Assembly (NCBI GenBank): GCA_964607755.1
Contig: CAZSMC010000018.1
Location: 1-64,000 of the forward strand
Direction of reading: 5' to 3'
Origin: CAZSMC01 sp964607755
GTDB taxonomy: Bacteria; Zhuqueibacterota; Zhuqueibacteria; Residuimicrobiales; Krinioviventaceae
Length of the DNA: 64,000 nucleotides
How positions within the stretch are numbered: the stretch's first letter is position 1; the number at the start of each line of letters is the position of its first letter. Below, one piece after another: positions 53,809 to 63,301 of the stretch. The notes below the pieces were generated by a model. It had not been told where the DNA came from. It saw only the letters and a list, made by a program, of their open reading frames with translations, and searched no databases. A program made the translations under genes and the position numbers.

Positions 53809-54801
53809 TCAGATTTGCGGTTTCATCACTTTGGCGCCAATTTCCGACAGGGCAGACTTTAATTTTTGGAACATTTTTTCATCCTCGTAGGTACCGACAA
53901 TCGCCCCGCCAGAACCGGAGAATTTTGCGCTGGCACCGACAGACCGTGCCACATCAACCATTTCCAGGTTCATCCGGCTGATCGGAAAAATCTCTCGTCG
54001 TTTGTCAAAATTCTCGTTCATTATTTTGCCTAACTTTTCAGGTTGTTGCGAAAGCAGGCAATCTTTGGCAAGCTCAGCACGCTCGGCAAAGTATTTCATC
54101 GCATCGACTACTTTTTGTTCACCGGCTTCAAACCGGCCGCGCAGTTTGCCGTGGGCAATCCCCGAAGTTTCGCTCAAATCAGCAAGATAGGCCACGTAAA
54201 TAGACGGCAACAAGTTGGGATCTATGGGTTCGTACGTGCCATAACCCTGTCTATCAATCAAATTTTTGTTAAAATCCATATACACCAGACCCTCATATAC
54301 CTGTGCCACACGGTCCTGCAATCCCGCGGAAATTCGAAGTTCATCTGTTTCCACACTGAGGATTAAATTGGGAAGCAATGGTTTGGGAATTTCAACCCCG
54401 TAGAATGTCATCAATGCTCTGATGGTTGCGGTAACAATGGCGCTCGAACCAGCCAGGCCCACCTGCACCGGAATGTTTGACGTGTAACGCACGGTAAAAT
54501 TGCGGTTGTCGAGAACAATGCCTTTGTCCTGACAATAGTCATAAAACTTTTTTGCCGCTGCTTTGATCAATCGAATGCCGCCGTAATAGCCGTGGAAATT
54601 GACATCCTTGACCAGAGACTCCAGATCCGTGAAATACGAGTGATCGCGTTCGTCAGGAAGGATCTCCAGGTCCGGTGTTTCGTACATGGTCACTTCAGCA
54701 TAATAATTCCGGAATGTAACAGAAAGTGTTTTACCAAAATATCCGTCCGACGGATTCCCGGCCAATCCAGCGCGGGTATAAGCTTTTGTGCGAACAATCA
54801 T
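53809..54801 (-). CDS. GHMP kinase, glucuronokinase-like
   Basis: 330 residues. N-terminal RAGLAGNPSDGYFGKTLSV, the ATP-binding motif PVQVGLAGSSAIVTA, and the C-terminal FSGSGGAIVGTY. The first motif is very close to plant-type glucuronokinase, which phosphorylates D-glucuronate at C1. Mevalonate, homoserine and galactose kinases have different N-termini. The role could be salvage of glucuronate from polysaccharides degraded by neighbours. Confidence 0.8.
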   Translation of the reverse strand: MIVRTKAYTRAGLAGNPSDGYFGKTLSVTFRNYYAEVTMYETPDLEILPDERDHSYFTDLESLVKDVNFHGYYGGIRLIKAAAKKFYDYCQDKGIVLDNRNFTVRYTSNIPVQVGLAGSSAIVTATIRALMTFYGVEIPKPLLPNLILSVETDELRISAGLQDRVAQVYEGLVYMDFNKNLIDRQGYGTYEPIDPNLLPSIYVAYLADLSETSGIAHGKLRGRFEAGEQKVVDAMKYFAERAELAKDCLLSQQPEKLGKIMNENFDKRREIFPISRMNLEMVDVARSVGASAKFSGSGGAIVGTYEDEKMFQKLKSALSEIGAKVMKPQI

Positions 54802-54844
54802 GTTTATATCCTGTTATTTAAGGTGACATAATTCAATTTGTAGC

Positions 54845-55017
54845 ACACCTGAAGAGCTTGTCGAAAAAGCCAAAGCTCGTCCCCAACAAGGGGTCGCTTT
54901 AGGATTTGGACAATATTATAAATCTTTGATTAATTGCAAACTAGGCAATTTTATTATTCCCGGGAGCGACCCCTTGTTAGGATCGATGTTAAGTTTTTCG
55001 ACACACTCGAAAGGTGT
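54845..55017. repeat. Palindromic MITE-like element, copy D
   Basis: Terminal ACACCT (54845-54850) and AGGTGT (55012-55017) are inverted. Inner GCTTGTCGAAAAA and TTTTTCGACA pair, as do AACAAGGGGTCGCT and AGCGACCCCTTGTT. A full-length cruciform is possible. Related to copy C. Confidence 0.75.
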
Positions 55018-55046
55018 ACTAAAAAAATATCCTGGTTACTCTCTTT

Positions 55047-56795
55047 TCAGTCATTTTCTTCAGTCTTGCGGACAACAAAATTCTCGATAACAAGTTCATC
55101 CATTGGCGTATCCAAAAGTATTTTTATCGCTTCTGCTGGTTCGTGCACGATTGGCTGATTGTGTACATTAAAGCTAGTATTCAAAACCATGGGGGAGCTG
55201 GTCAACTCATAAAAATGCTCCAGCAATTCCCGGAACGGTCTGAAAAATGATTTATCTACAGACTGGGCGCGGGCGGTATAATTCCGGTGCAGAACCGCAG
55301 GCAGCACATTCTTGCGTTCTGCGCGGATCGAGTACACCCGCGTCATAAAAGGATTATTTTCGAAATCGATGAAATACTCGCTGCCGTGCTCGGCAAGACA
55401 ACTGGGAGCGATCGGCACCCATGTTTCGCGCCGCTTGACAAACTTGTTAATCCGGTTGTGAATAACCCAGCTTTTAGGATGACCCAAAATACATCTGTGC
55501 CCCAGGGCACGGGGGCCATATTCTTCCCTGCCCTGAAACCAACCAACAATCTTATACTCTGCCAACCGGGAAGCCGCGTAGCGTCCCGGGGATTCGTTTA
55601 ATTTTTTATATGAAATCCGGTCAGAAAAAATAGAAATTGTCTTTTCAATAGCATGGTCGTCAAATTCAACACCCAGTCCCGTATCCCTGGTGTTCACACG
55701 CGGCGGCGAACCGGTTTGCTGTCTATGAGCTTCGATCATGGCACCGATTGTGGTTGATCCGTCACCAGTATGCGGATGGGCAAAAATCCGGTCGACATGT
55801 TCCAATTCAGCCAACTTTTTATTGATCTGTACATTAAGAAAAGTACCGCCTGAAAGCACTAATGAACGTGCCGGATACTTTTCTAATAAATAAGAGACAA
55901 AAGCGACGATATTTTCTTCCCAGATGCGTTGAGCGGCAGCAGCGAGGTCTTCTGGCCGGTAATGGTCCAGCAACCGCCGGAGCCGCTGCCCGCTGCGCGT
56001 GCCTAAAAATGCATTGCGCCGTGGTGTCATGATATAATCTATCCAGTGCGAATATGGCTGCCACGAACCGTTTTCAAACGTGGTAGTCAACGACCTGATT
56101 TCATCGTAACACAATCCCGGATCGCCTAATGCTGCCAGGCCCATAGTTTTGCCTTCCTGCTGCATATAAGCAAAACCCAGAGCCACGGTAATGCCTGAAT
56201 ACCAGCATCCGGCAGCAGGCATAGGAATGTCTTCGCAAAATGTGATCTGATCGCCTTTGCACTGATAAACGGCACCGGCTACGTTTCGGCCTGAAATATG
56301 CGGTGCAAATCCGCCATAACTGATGGCAAGGGCATCATCAAAATCGCTGGAAAAATAACCAGCAGACACGTGGGCAAGATGGTGATCTACAAAGCGGAAT
56401 TTCTCAGGCGGAACGCCGCGCTCAAACAAGCCATTTGTATTTTTGGGATCAAACAGGCCTTTTTTAATGTTCGGGAACAGGTACTTGAACAATTGTTCCG
56501 GTTTCCGGACAAGCACTCCTGCAACCGAGCGCGGCATATCCCAGAAACTGTTCGCCATGAGACTGGCATAATAATGTGCCGGCGGATAGCCGCAAGCAAA
56601 GAGATCAATATCCTGCAAGGTGAGATTGGCCCAGGACAACACTTCTTCCAGCGCTTCCTCAGGAAAACGCGGATCATTTTTAATCCGGCTGAGCCGTTCC
56701 TGGGAGAGCGCAAACCTCAGCTCGCCATCCTGTAATAATGCCACACAACTGTGGCTGTGATTTCCAGTGACATCACTGATTCCTAATATATTCAC
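55047..56795 (-). CDS. NodU/CmcH-type carbamoyltransferase
   Basis: 582 residues. N-terminal Kae1-like domain: MNILGISDVTGNHSHSCVALLQDG and HHLAHVSAGYF with the metal-binding His residues; later SGGTFLNVQINKKL and HPHTGDGSTTIGAM. C-terminal domain: GREEYGPRALGHRCILG and NTSFNVHNQPIVHEP. It transfers a carbamoyl group to a hydroxyl, typically on a sugar or natural product. The usual DG-x-GE after the HH motif reads YGGFAP, an atypical change. Confidence 0.88.
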   Translation of the reverse strand: MNILGISDVTGNHSHSCVALLQDGELRFALSQERLSRIKNDPRFPEEALEEVLSWANLTLQDIDLFACGYPPAHYYASLMANSFWDMPRSVAGVLVRKPEQLFKYLFPNIKKGLFDPKNTNGLFERGVPPEKFRFVDHHLAHVSAGYFSSDFDDALAISYGGFAPHISGRNVAGAVYQCKGDQITFCEDIPMPAAGCWYSGITVALGFAYMQQEGKTMGLAALGDPGLCYDEIRSLTTTFENGSWQPYSHWIDYIMTPRRNAFLGTRSGQRLRRLLDHYRPEDLAAAAQRIWEENIVAFVSYLLEKYPARSLVLSGGTFLNVQINKKLAELEHVDRIFAHPHTGDGSTTIGAMIEAHRQQTGSPPRVNTRDTGLGVEFDDHAIEKTISIFSDRISYKKLNESPGRYAASRLAEYKIVGWFQGREEYGPRALGHRCILGHPKSWVIHNRINKFVKRRETWVPIAPSCLAEHGSEYFIDFENNPFMTRVYSIRAERKNVLPAVLHRNYTARAQSVDKSFFRPFRELLEHFYELTSSPMVLNTSFNVHNQPIVHEPAEAIKILLDTPMDELVIENFVVRKTEEND

Positions 56796-57475
56796 TTTAT
56801 TGCTTCCGTATTTGTCTAATGAGAAAATTTATAATACGTACCCAAAGTCAGAACGTAATGCAGATAAAAGATTCGTTTTCATAAATTAGATTACTCTCTG
56901 ATAATCAGGGATATAGCAGCGGTAAAAGATATTTAATCCCTGTGGATTTGTAAAATGTGATTGATGTGCGGTAAAAGACATTCGGATTCCTTGAAATTTT
57001 GAAAAATAAAAGTACAAACTTTACATTGTTTTCGCAAGCATAACATTACAGTATTCGTAAAAGCTAACTGGTGGGAGAAAATCTTTGCAGCATTACAAAA
57101 GTGGGCTAAAGCCCGTTATATTAAGAGGTCATCTTTAACCCTGAGCTAAAGCTTGGGGCAATATTATAGCCCCGACTTTTAAGTCGGGGTTATTATTGAG
57201 ATTCTTTAATAGGCACTTTAGTGCCCAAATATTAAAACTCCCACCCAAGACTGAGCTTTTTCCAGTATTCTTATTACCACGGTTACCGGTGGATAATGCA
57301 GATGCCTAATATGTGTTTATTTTGATAATTATTTGTTTCATGTTGAATAGTAAATAATTGTTTGTTATCTAATCCGGGTTGTGTAAATTTACAATTTTAA
57401 AATTCGAAAAGGCTTTGGCATATTGTGTGCAACCAAAAGTGGAAAAGACAAGATTTACGGAAAAAGCATCAACTC
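56796..57475. other. Intergenic stretch containing REP-like cluster, copy B (57057-57263)
   Basis: The cluster repeats all four hairpins of copy A with a few compensating or neutral changes (for example GCTTGGGG for GCTCGGGG). The remaining sequence is AT-rich without coding character. Confidence 0.8.
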
Positions 57476-59866
57476 ATGAAAATACATTTTACCATTCTTT
57501 TGTATTCTCTTTTTCTGCCAGGTGTCTTAACCGGCGAGATGAACGGCCTGATTACAGACGACGTTCTTTTTCCGCCGGATTATAACAATCTGGCGCCTCC
57601 GGAACAGGTGGGCAGCACCTATGACGATCCGGTGTTCGGCACTACCATTAAACGGCTGACCAAATGTGATGACATTGCAGGTGATGTCCTCGGCGGCTAT
57701 TTTGTCAACAGCGAGATTTGTTACTTTAACTACAACGGCAGTTACTTTATCGCCCAGGAAAATGATACCATTGACTCACCCACCGGTGAATATCTGATCA
57801 GCACGTTTTTGTTCGATGGCCAGACCGGAGAACGCTTGAAATACATTGGCCGCGGTTCTATTCGTAACTGGTGGATTCGCTGGGCCATTTCAGATCACTA
57901 TACTCTCAATGGAGAAACCGTCTATTTTGACCCGGTCTATCATTTTTATGCCTACAAACTCAATGAAATCCGCTTGTACGATGTTCGCGATATGAGTTAC
58001 GTCCTTCTTCACACTTTTGACGAGTACACTGGACTCAACCCTGCCGGCGGCGAAGGCGATCTCTCGGACGACGGCCGGTTTTGGGTGCTCAGCGGCGATG
58101 AACAAGACCTGTTCGTTTACGATCTGGTCAATGATGTCAAATACCCGACCACGCCCTTTGACATTGGCAACCTGGGCTGTCACGGCGGACCTGGTGTGGA
58201 TTACGCAACCATGTCCCCTGGTGGCGATTATGTCATCGTGGCATGGGGCACAACACCAGCCTTAAACGAACAATATCACGGCATCGAAGTGTATGATAAA
58301 AACTGGAACTATATCCGGCAACTGTATCCCGGAATTGTTCACTGGGAAGTAGGCATAGATTACTTTGGCAATGAAGTCATTTACACCGCTGCCGGATATG
58401 ATTTCACCGAAATCTACGAACCGTACGGTATCACCCCAAGCGACCTCATCTCTATCAACATTAAAGACGGGTCCATGCGCTTGCTCAAAAAAATCGACAA
58501 ATGGGCTCATCTGATGTTTTCTTCGAGAAACATGCACAGTCCGGAGTATGCGTACGTTTCTTATGAAGACCGCTACGAAAGCGTTGGTGAATGGTATCCG
58601 TTTTGGGGGGAAATTATAGAAGTGCCGACTGATGGGTCACAAGCAGTCCGGCGTCTGTTGCATCACCGGGCATGGAAAAATGGCGACGAGATCGATAAAT
58701 ATTACCAACCGGACATCAATGTAAACCGCCAGGGTACAAAGATGATGTATCGTAGCAATTATATCAACCAAATTGGTGATCTTTATTTTTTCGATATCGG
58801 TGAACGAAATGATCATTTGAAAGATTCCGGTCTGATTGATGGTCCGGGGTCGTATTCGTTTCTGCCAGAGGCTGCCGGAACACAAGGTCACCAGATAGAT
58901 GCTGAGTGGATAAAAGTAACCGGTAGTGGGGAGATCATTGTAGAAGAATTCGTCCGGCCGCCGTTCGAGCCGGTATCGCCAAACCATATCAACTGCCGGT
59001 GGAAAATGACTGCCGCTCAAACGTTATCAAATCAACAGATTCGCTTGACATTTCATTACACAGACAACGATGTTTCCGGCTTGAATGAAAATGACCTGCG
59101 TATGTACCGCTACAGCGGCGAAACCTGGCAGTACGTGGGCGGTGTCATCAATGCTGATGAAAACACAATTACAATTTCCACAGATTCTTTGGGCGAATTT
59201 GCCATCTTTGAACACGAGTATCCAACGATAACGGTCAAAGTGATTCTGGAAGGTTTATATCATGCAGATAGCCTGACAATGCATTCATCCTGGCAAGAGT
59301 CCGGGGAGTTGCCAGCGCGTGCTCCGTATGCGGATCAGCGGCTGAAAACGTTGAATCCTGACAACGTGGTGGACTGGGTTTCACTCGAATTGCGCGCACA
59401 GGCAGGCGGTCCGGCTGTTTTCCAGCGCTCTTTCCTGTTGCGCAAAGACGGATATCTCTCCGAGCCGGACGGGCACACCACAGAACTCACACTGCCAAAC
59501 GTGCCTGGCGGCAATTATTATCTTTTAATTCGTCATCGGGCTCATATTAATGTCATGAACGCTGATATGCTTTCACTTTCACCCACCACAACGGCATCGT
59601 GGGATTTCACATCCGGGGGGCAGACATGTTACGGCACATCTCAGTTGAAACAAGTAGCCGAAAATACATGGGCTGTGCTGGGTGGGGATTTTAATCAAGA
59701 CCACAAAATCACAACACAGGATGCGGTTCTCTATCAGAACAGCAAAAATAACGGCGCTGTGACATACAGTGTGTGCGATGTGAATGGAGATGGTGCTATC
59801 GACCAGAACGATTTTAATATCTGGCATCAAAATGCGCGGGACGGCGGAATGTCAAATGTGCCCTGA
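57476..59866 (+). CDS. Secreted propeller-like protein with dockerin-type C-terminus
   Basis: 796 residues from the ATG at 57476, signal peptide to about residue 20. The first 500 or so residues look like a beta-propeller (DLSDDGRFWVLSGDEQDLFVYDLV, YATMSPGGDYVIVAWGT, repeated WD/TolB-like blades). The C-terminal part has the FCB module (ILEGLYH, VDWVSLELRA, LLRKDGYL, IRHRAH, WDFT) and two dockerin-like Ca loops (GGDFNQDHKITTQDA, VNGDGAIDQNDF). Likely surface-exposed carbohydrate binding or lyase-like; no catalytic residues identified. Confidence 0.78.
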   Translation: MKIHFTILLYSLFLPGVLTGEMNGLITDDVLFPPDYNNLAPPEQVGSTYDDPVFGTTIKRLTKCDDIAGDVLGGYFVNSEICYFNYNGSYFIAQENDTIDSPTGEYLISTFLFDGQTGERLKYIGRGSIRNWWIRWAISDHYTLNGETVYFDPVYHFYAYKLNEIRLYDVRDMSYVLLHTFDEYTGLNPAGGEGDLSDDGRFWVLSGDEQDLFVYDLVNDVKYPTTPFDIGNLGCHGGPGVDYATMSPGGDYVIVAWGTTPALNEQYHGIEVYDKNWNYIRQLYPGIVHWEVGIDYFGNEVIYTAAGYDFTEIYEPYGITPSDLISINIKDGSMRLLKKIDKWAHLMFSSRNMHSPEYAYVSYEDRYESVGEWYPFWGEIIEVPTDGSQAVRRLLHHRAWKNGDEIDKYYQPDINVNRQGTKMMYRSNYINQIGDLYFFDIGERNDHLKDSGLIDGPGSYSFLPEAAGTQGHQIDAEWIKVTGSGEIIVEEFVRPPFEPVSPNHINCRWKMTAAQTLSNQQIRLTFHYTDNDVSGLNENDLRMYRYSGETWQYVGGVINADENTITISTDSLGEFAIFEHEYPTITVKVILEGLYHADSLTMHSSWQESGELPARAPYADQRLKTLNPDNVVDWVSLELRAQAGGPAVFQRSFLLRKDGYLSEPDGHTTELTLPNVPGGNYYLLIRHRAHINVMNADMLSLSPTTTASWDFTSGGQTCYGTSQLKQVAENTWAVLGGDFNQDHKITTQDAVLYQNSKNNGAVTYSVCDVNGDGAIDQNDFNIWHQNARDGGMSNVP

Positions 59867-59935
59867 CCGTTTCAATTAGTGATGAATGTGATCATTTTTC
59901 CATATACGGTATCTCGAGAAACCTGACAACTTGTT

Positions 59936-60802
59936 ATGAAAATCTACATTTATTCTACATCCTCGCTCGATGGTGACATCAACGAGCGACGCATCCGCCG
60001 CACTATGGAACATATCGCTGAAGAGACTGAAACAGCGGACCTTGTGGTTGTGCTTTTTCTGCCAGCTCAGAGCTCATGGACAGGTGGCGTCGCCTATGCC
60101 AATCACTGGCTGTATCCAAAACACTTTGTGCCATCCCGGGGCAAGTGGGCGCGCCATACCGGGCCGCTTCCCGCTGATTTGCCGGAGCGTTATAAATTGA
60201 TCCGCATGTTACTGGTTCCTAAAAGTGCACGCTATCCCAGGCGTGAAACAGACCGGTATCACTGGCAGCATAATTATGCGATGTTTTACGATCACCTTGC
60301 GCATCTGTTTGCACACGAATTGCACCATTTTCGCCGGTATCATCTGCATTTGCATCCGGGCGAAGGCGAGCACAGCGCCAACAAATGGGCTCTGAACCAT
60401 GTGCAAAAATTGGGTTATCAGGTAACAAGCCAGAAAAAAGTATTCAAAAAGAAAAGACGTGCCGGACATCAGCAGCCTTCTCTGGCCAAAGTCTTTAATC
60501 CGGTCGATTTTGGAGTAGACCATGCGCCGACATCTCTGAACACTGCCCTGGCAAAAATTGCGCTGAACCTGTCTCCTAAAAAGCAACAAAAATACATAGA
60601 TGAAAAAATAACGCATTTTGAAGAATTGCGTAGCCTGCCACCCGGAACGCGGCTTTATATTACTTTTGATCCATCTCATATATACGATCAGCAAACAGCG
60701 ACTCTGGTGCGTCCGATGCGGCGCAATTCTGTCCGTATTGTTATTCGCACGCAAGATGGCAAGGAATGGCGCTGGCCCATGGCATGGCTGGCACGAACAT
60801 GA
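59936..60802 (+). CDS. Orphan HEXXH metalloprotease-like protein
   Basis: 288 residues, no signal peptide. A zincin motif FAHELHHFRRYH followed 16-18 residues later by EGEHSANKWA (candidate third ligand Glu or His). The C-terminal third is basic then ends with a small beta-rich segment. SprT-type or phage-type peptidases are possible relatives, but I cannot name the family. Confidence 0.7.
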   Translation: MKIYIYSTSSLDGDINERRIRRTMEHIAEETETADLVVVLFLPAQSSWTGGVAYANHWLYPKHFVPSRGKWARHTGPLPADLPERYKLIRMLLVPKSARYPRRETDRYHWQHNYAMFYDHLAHLFAHELHHFRRYHLHLHPGEGEHSANKWALNHVQKLGYQVTSQKKVFKKKRRAGHQQPSLAKVFNPVDFGVDHAPTSLNTALAKIALNLSPKKQQKYIDEKITHFEELRSLPPGTRLYITFDPSHIYDQQTATLVRPMRRNSVRIVIRTQDGKEWRWPMAWLART

Positions 60803-60828
60803 TGATTTATAAAATTCTCAAAAAATCC

Positions 60829-60856
60829 TTGCTTCTGGGATGTGATTTGCTATATT
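60829..60856 (+). promoter_or_regulatory. Sigma70-like promoter of the LacI-type regulator gene
   Basis: TTGCTT (60829-60834), a 16 bp spacer and TATATT (60851-60856), 36 bp before the ATG. Confidence 0.55.
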
Positions 60857-60892
60857 TAACTTAATCGATTTCGGCATAATTATTTTATTCCC

Positions 60893-61927
60893 ATGAAAAA
60901 GAAAAAAGTAACCCTCAAAGACATAGCTGACATCATGGGCATGAGCACGGCTACTATTTCCAAGGCCCTTCGCGATGCTCAAGACATTTCTAAAGCTACC
61001 TCACGCAACGTTAAAAAAGTTGCCACTGATCTTGGATATCGTCCCAATTTAATGGCACGGAGTTTAGTTCAGAGACGATCCTATATGCTGGGCATTGTGG
61101 TTCCGAATTTACGCATTTCCTTCTTTTCTGAAGTCACACGCGGTATTTACGAACATGCCCGCAGCTATAATTACGAATCCATTGTGATGGTAAATGACGA
61201 AAATCCTGAAAATGAAAAAAGAAATCTGGAATTTTTATCCGACCTGGTTGTAGACGGCATTTTAATCGATGCAGTTCCAGGCCAGGCCAATACACCTGTC
61301 TTTCAGCGTCTTATCAATCAAGGCATTCCCTTTGTTGCCTATGATCGCCTGGTCGATGGCCTTGATTTCAATTCCGTAACCATTGACGACGAAAAAGCCT
61401 GTTTTAAAGTCGTTCAATTTATGGTGAAAAAAGGCTGCAAAAATATCGTCTTTCTGGGTCCGACTGAAAAACTTTACGTCGCCAAAGGACGTTATCGCGG
61501 CTACCGCCGCGGGTTAGAGCAATTTGGCCTGCCTTATGATCCTCACAAAGTACTGCCCTGCGAACTGGACGCTGACGACGCTGAAGCTAAAATGATAGCC
61601 CTGTTACAATCCGGCATTCCTGTTGATGCTGTCATTTGCGTCGGCGGTCTGGTTGCTTTTGGCGGCGGCAGAGCTATTTTAAAAAATGGTTATTCCATTC
61701 CCGATGATATTTATCTGGCTGAATTTGGGGATAATGATGTGGTTGCCCGGCTGGGTGTCCCGTTCCTGACGGTTTACCAGAATCCCTATCAAATGGGAGA
61801 AACCGCAGTGGACCTGCTTGTCGATATTATTGAACACGGTGAACCACCACAACCGGTTCATAAAATTATCGAAACAGAACTGATTTATCATAAAATTGGT
61901 CTTGAATGGGAAAAGACAGAATTATAA
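60893..61927 (+). CDS. LacI-family transcriptional regulator
   Basis: 344 residues. N-terminal HTH (VTLKDIADIMGMSTATISKALRDAQDISKATSRNVKKVATDLGYRPN, hinge to MARSLVQRRS), then the periplasmic-binding-protein-like domain LGIVVPNLR to the C-terminal VDLLVDIIEHGEPPQPVHKIIETELIYHKI. It likely controls the downstream isomerase-permease genes. No clear palindromic operator was recognised. Confidence 0.92.
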   Translation: MKKKKVTLKDIADIMGMSTATISKALRDAQDISKATSRNVKKVATDLGYRPNLMARSLVQRRSYMLGIVVPNLRISFFSEVTRGIYEHARSYNYESIVMVNDENPENEKRNLEFLSDLVVDGILIDAVPGQANTPVFQRLINQGIPFVAYDRLVDGLDFNSVTIDDEKACFKVVQFMVKKGCKNIVFLGPTEKLYVAKGRYRGYRRGLEQFGLPYDPHKVLPCELDADDAEAKMIALLQSGIPVDAVICVGGLVAFGGGRAILKNGYSIPDDIYLAEFGDNDVVARLGVPFLTVYQNPYQMGETAVDLLVDIIEHGEPPQPVHKIIETELIYHKIGLEWEKTEL

Positions 61928-61978
61928 TTAAATCAGATTTAGATTTTGTTGTTCTCTTTTGATAAAAAACATGCAATG

Positions 61979-62009
61979 CCGCCACTGTGAAAATCTACCG
62001 AGGTGACGG
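61979..62009 (+). promoter_or_regulatory. Small hairpin in the leader of the isomerase gene
   Basis: CCGCCAC (61979-61985) pairs with GTGACGG (62003-62009) with one mismatch. It could be a control site or a terminator remnant; weak. Confidence 0.25.
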
Positions 62010-62040
62010 TTTGTTATTTAAACAGGAGCACGTTTAATAC

Positions 62041-63261
62041 ATGACAGAAGATTACATAATACACGGACGCGCGGTTTTAGAAGCTGAATTTGGAAAGGAA
62101 CGCGTAAACAGAACCATTCAAGCCATTAAACAATTTAAAGTTGAAATTCCGAGCTGGGTTTTTGGTCCATTTGGGGGCGGCAGGTTCGGAGATTACATGC
62201 CTCCTGGCGCAGCGCGAAATATCAGAGAAAAGCTGGATGACGCCACCTTTGTGCATCAACTTACCGGAGCCACGCCACAGGTTGCCATGCACATGCTGTG
62301 GGATTTTTCAAATGACCGGTACACCGCTACTGAAGAGCTTGCCCGGGACGTATCGGAATTAGCCCAGGAACGAGGATTGAAAATCGGCTCTATTAGTCCC
62401 ACCTATTTTTTAAAAGGCTCAGAGCGAAATTCATACGCTACGATGGAACAGGACACTGCTGAAAGGTACATTGCCCAAACCGTTTTGGCAGCCGAGATAG
62501 CTCAAAAGTATGGAGTCGGGCTCATCACTTTATGGTTTCCGGATGGCTCGAACTATCCGGGACAGGTTGAACTCCGCCAAATCTACGAAAACATGAGAAC
62601 CAATCTTTTAAAAACAGCAGAACAGATAGATAAAAACGTGTGGGTATTGATAGAGTATAAAGTTTTTGAACCTGGCACCTACAGCACAACGGTACCGGAT
62701 TGGGGAACCGCTTTTGCACTGGCCAGGGCCTTTGGCGACAATGCCGGCGTGCTGGTGGATATGGGACATCATTTTCACAGCGCCAATATTCAGCAGATTG
62801 TCGCCCGCCTGATTGCAGAAGACCTGCGCTGCGGATTTCATTTTAATACCCGCTACGCTGCTGACGATGACCACGCTGTCGAGCCGAATGCAGAAATGGC
62901 GCGAATATTTTACGAGCTAGTTTCAGGTGACGTGATCCAGAGTCAAAATCCGCAGCGAAACTGGGCTTATATGATCGATCAGGCGTGCGGACGTGAAAAC
63001 CGGATTCAGTCTATTCTGCACTCTGTAGATTCGCTCCAGCATTGTTTGGCAAGAGCCATGCTGGTTAAAACCGATGACATGCTGGTTCATCAGCGTGAAG
63101 ATGAGATCATTCTGGCCAATCGTGTGTTCAATGATTCGCTCTTGTACGCAGATGTCCGGCCGCTGGTTGCAGCAGCCCGTCTCGAAAAAAACCTTCCTGT
63201 TGATCCATTAAAAGCTTTTGTAGAAAGCGGATACCAAACGAAAATTGAAAATCAACGCTAA
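62041..63261 (+). CDS. TIM-barrel sugar isomerase, L-rhamnose isomerase (RhaI)-like
   Basis: 406 residues with AGGAGCACG upstream. Pieces of the P. stutzeri-type RhaI family: PSWVFGPFGGGRFGDY, LTLWFPDGSNYPGQ (metal Glu region), LIEYKVFEPGTYST, VLVDMGHHFHSANIQQI and GFHFNTRYAADDDHAVE. Metal-dependent ketose/aldose isomerisation; a related sugar cannot be excluded. Confidence 0.85.
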   Translation: MTEDYIIHGRAVLEAEFGKERVNRTIQAIKQFKVEIPSWVFGPFGGGRFGDYMPPGAARNIREKLDDATFVHQLTGATPQVAMHMLWDFSNDRYTATEELARDVSELAQERGLKIGSISPTYFLKGSERNSYATMEQDTAERYIAQTVLAAEIAQKYGVGLITLWFPDGSNYPGQVELRQIYENMRTNLLKTAEQIDKNVWVLIEYKVFEPGTYSTTVPDWGTAFALARAFGDNAGVLVDMGHHFHSANIQQIVARLIAEDLRCGFHFNTRYAADDDHAVEPNAEMARIFYELVSGDVIQSQNPQRNWAYMIDQACGRENRIQSILHSVDSLQHCLARAMLVKTDDMLVHQREDEIILANRVFNDSLLYADVRPLVAAARLEKNLPVDPLKAFVESGYQTKIENQR

Positions 63262-63301
63262 CTGTTTATAGTAAAAATTTCACAAAGTGTGAGTAGAGCA
63301 C

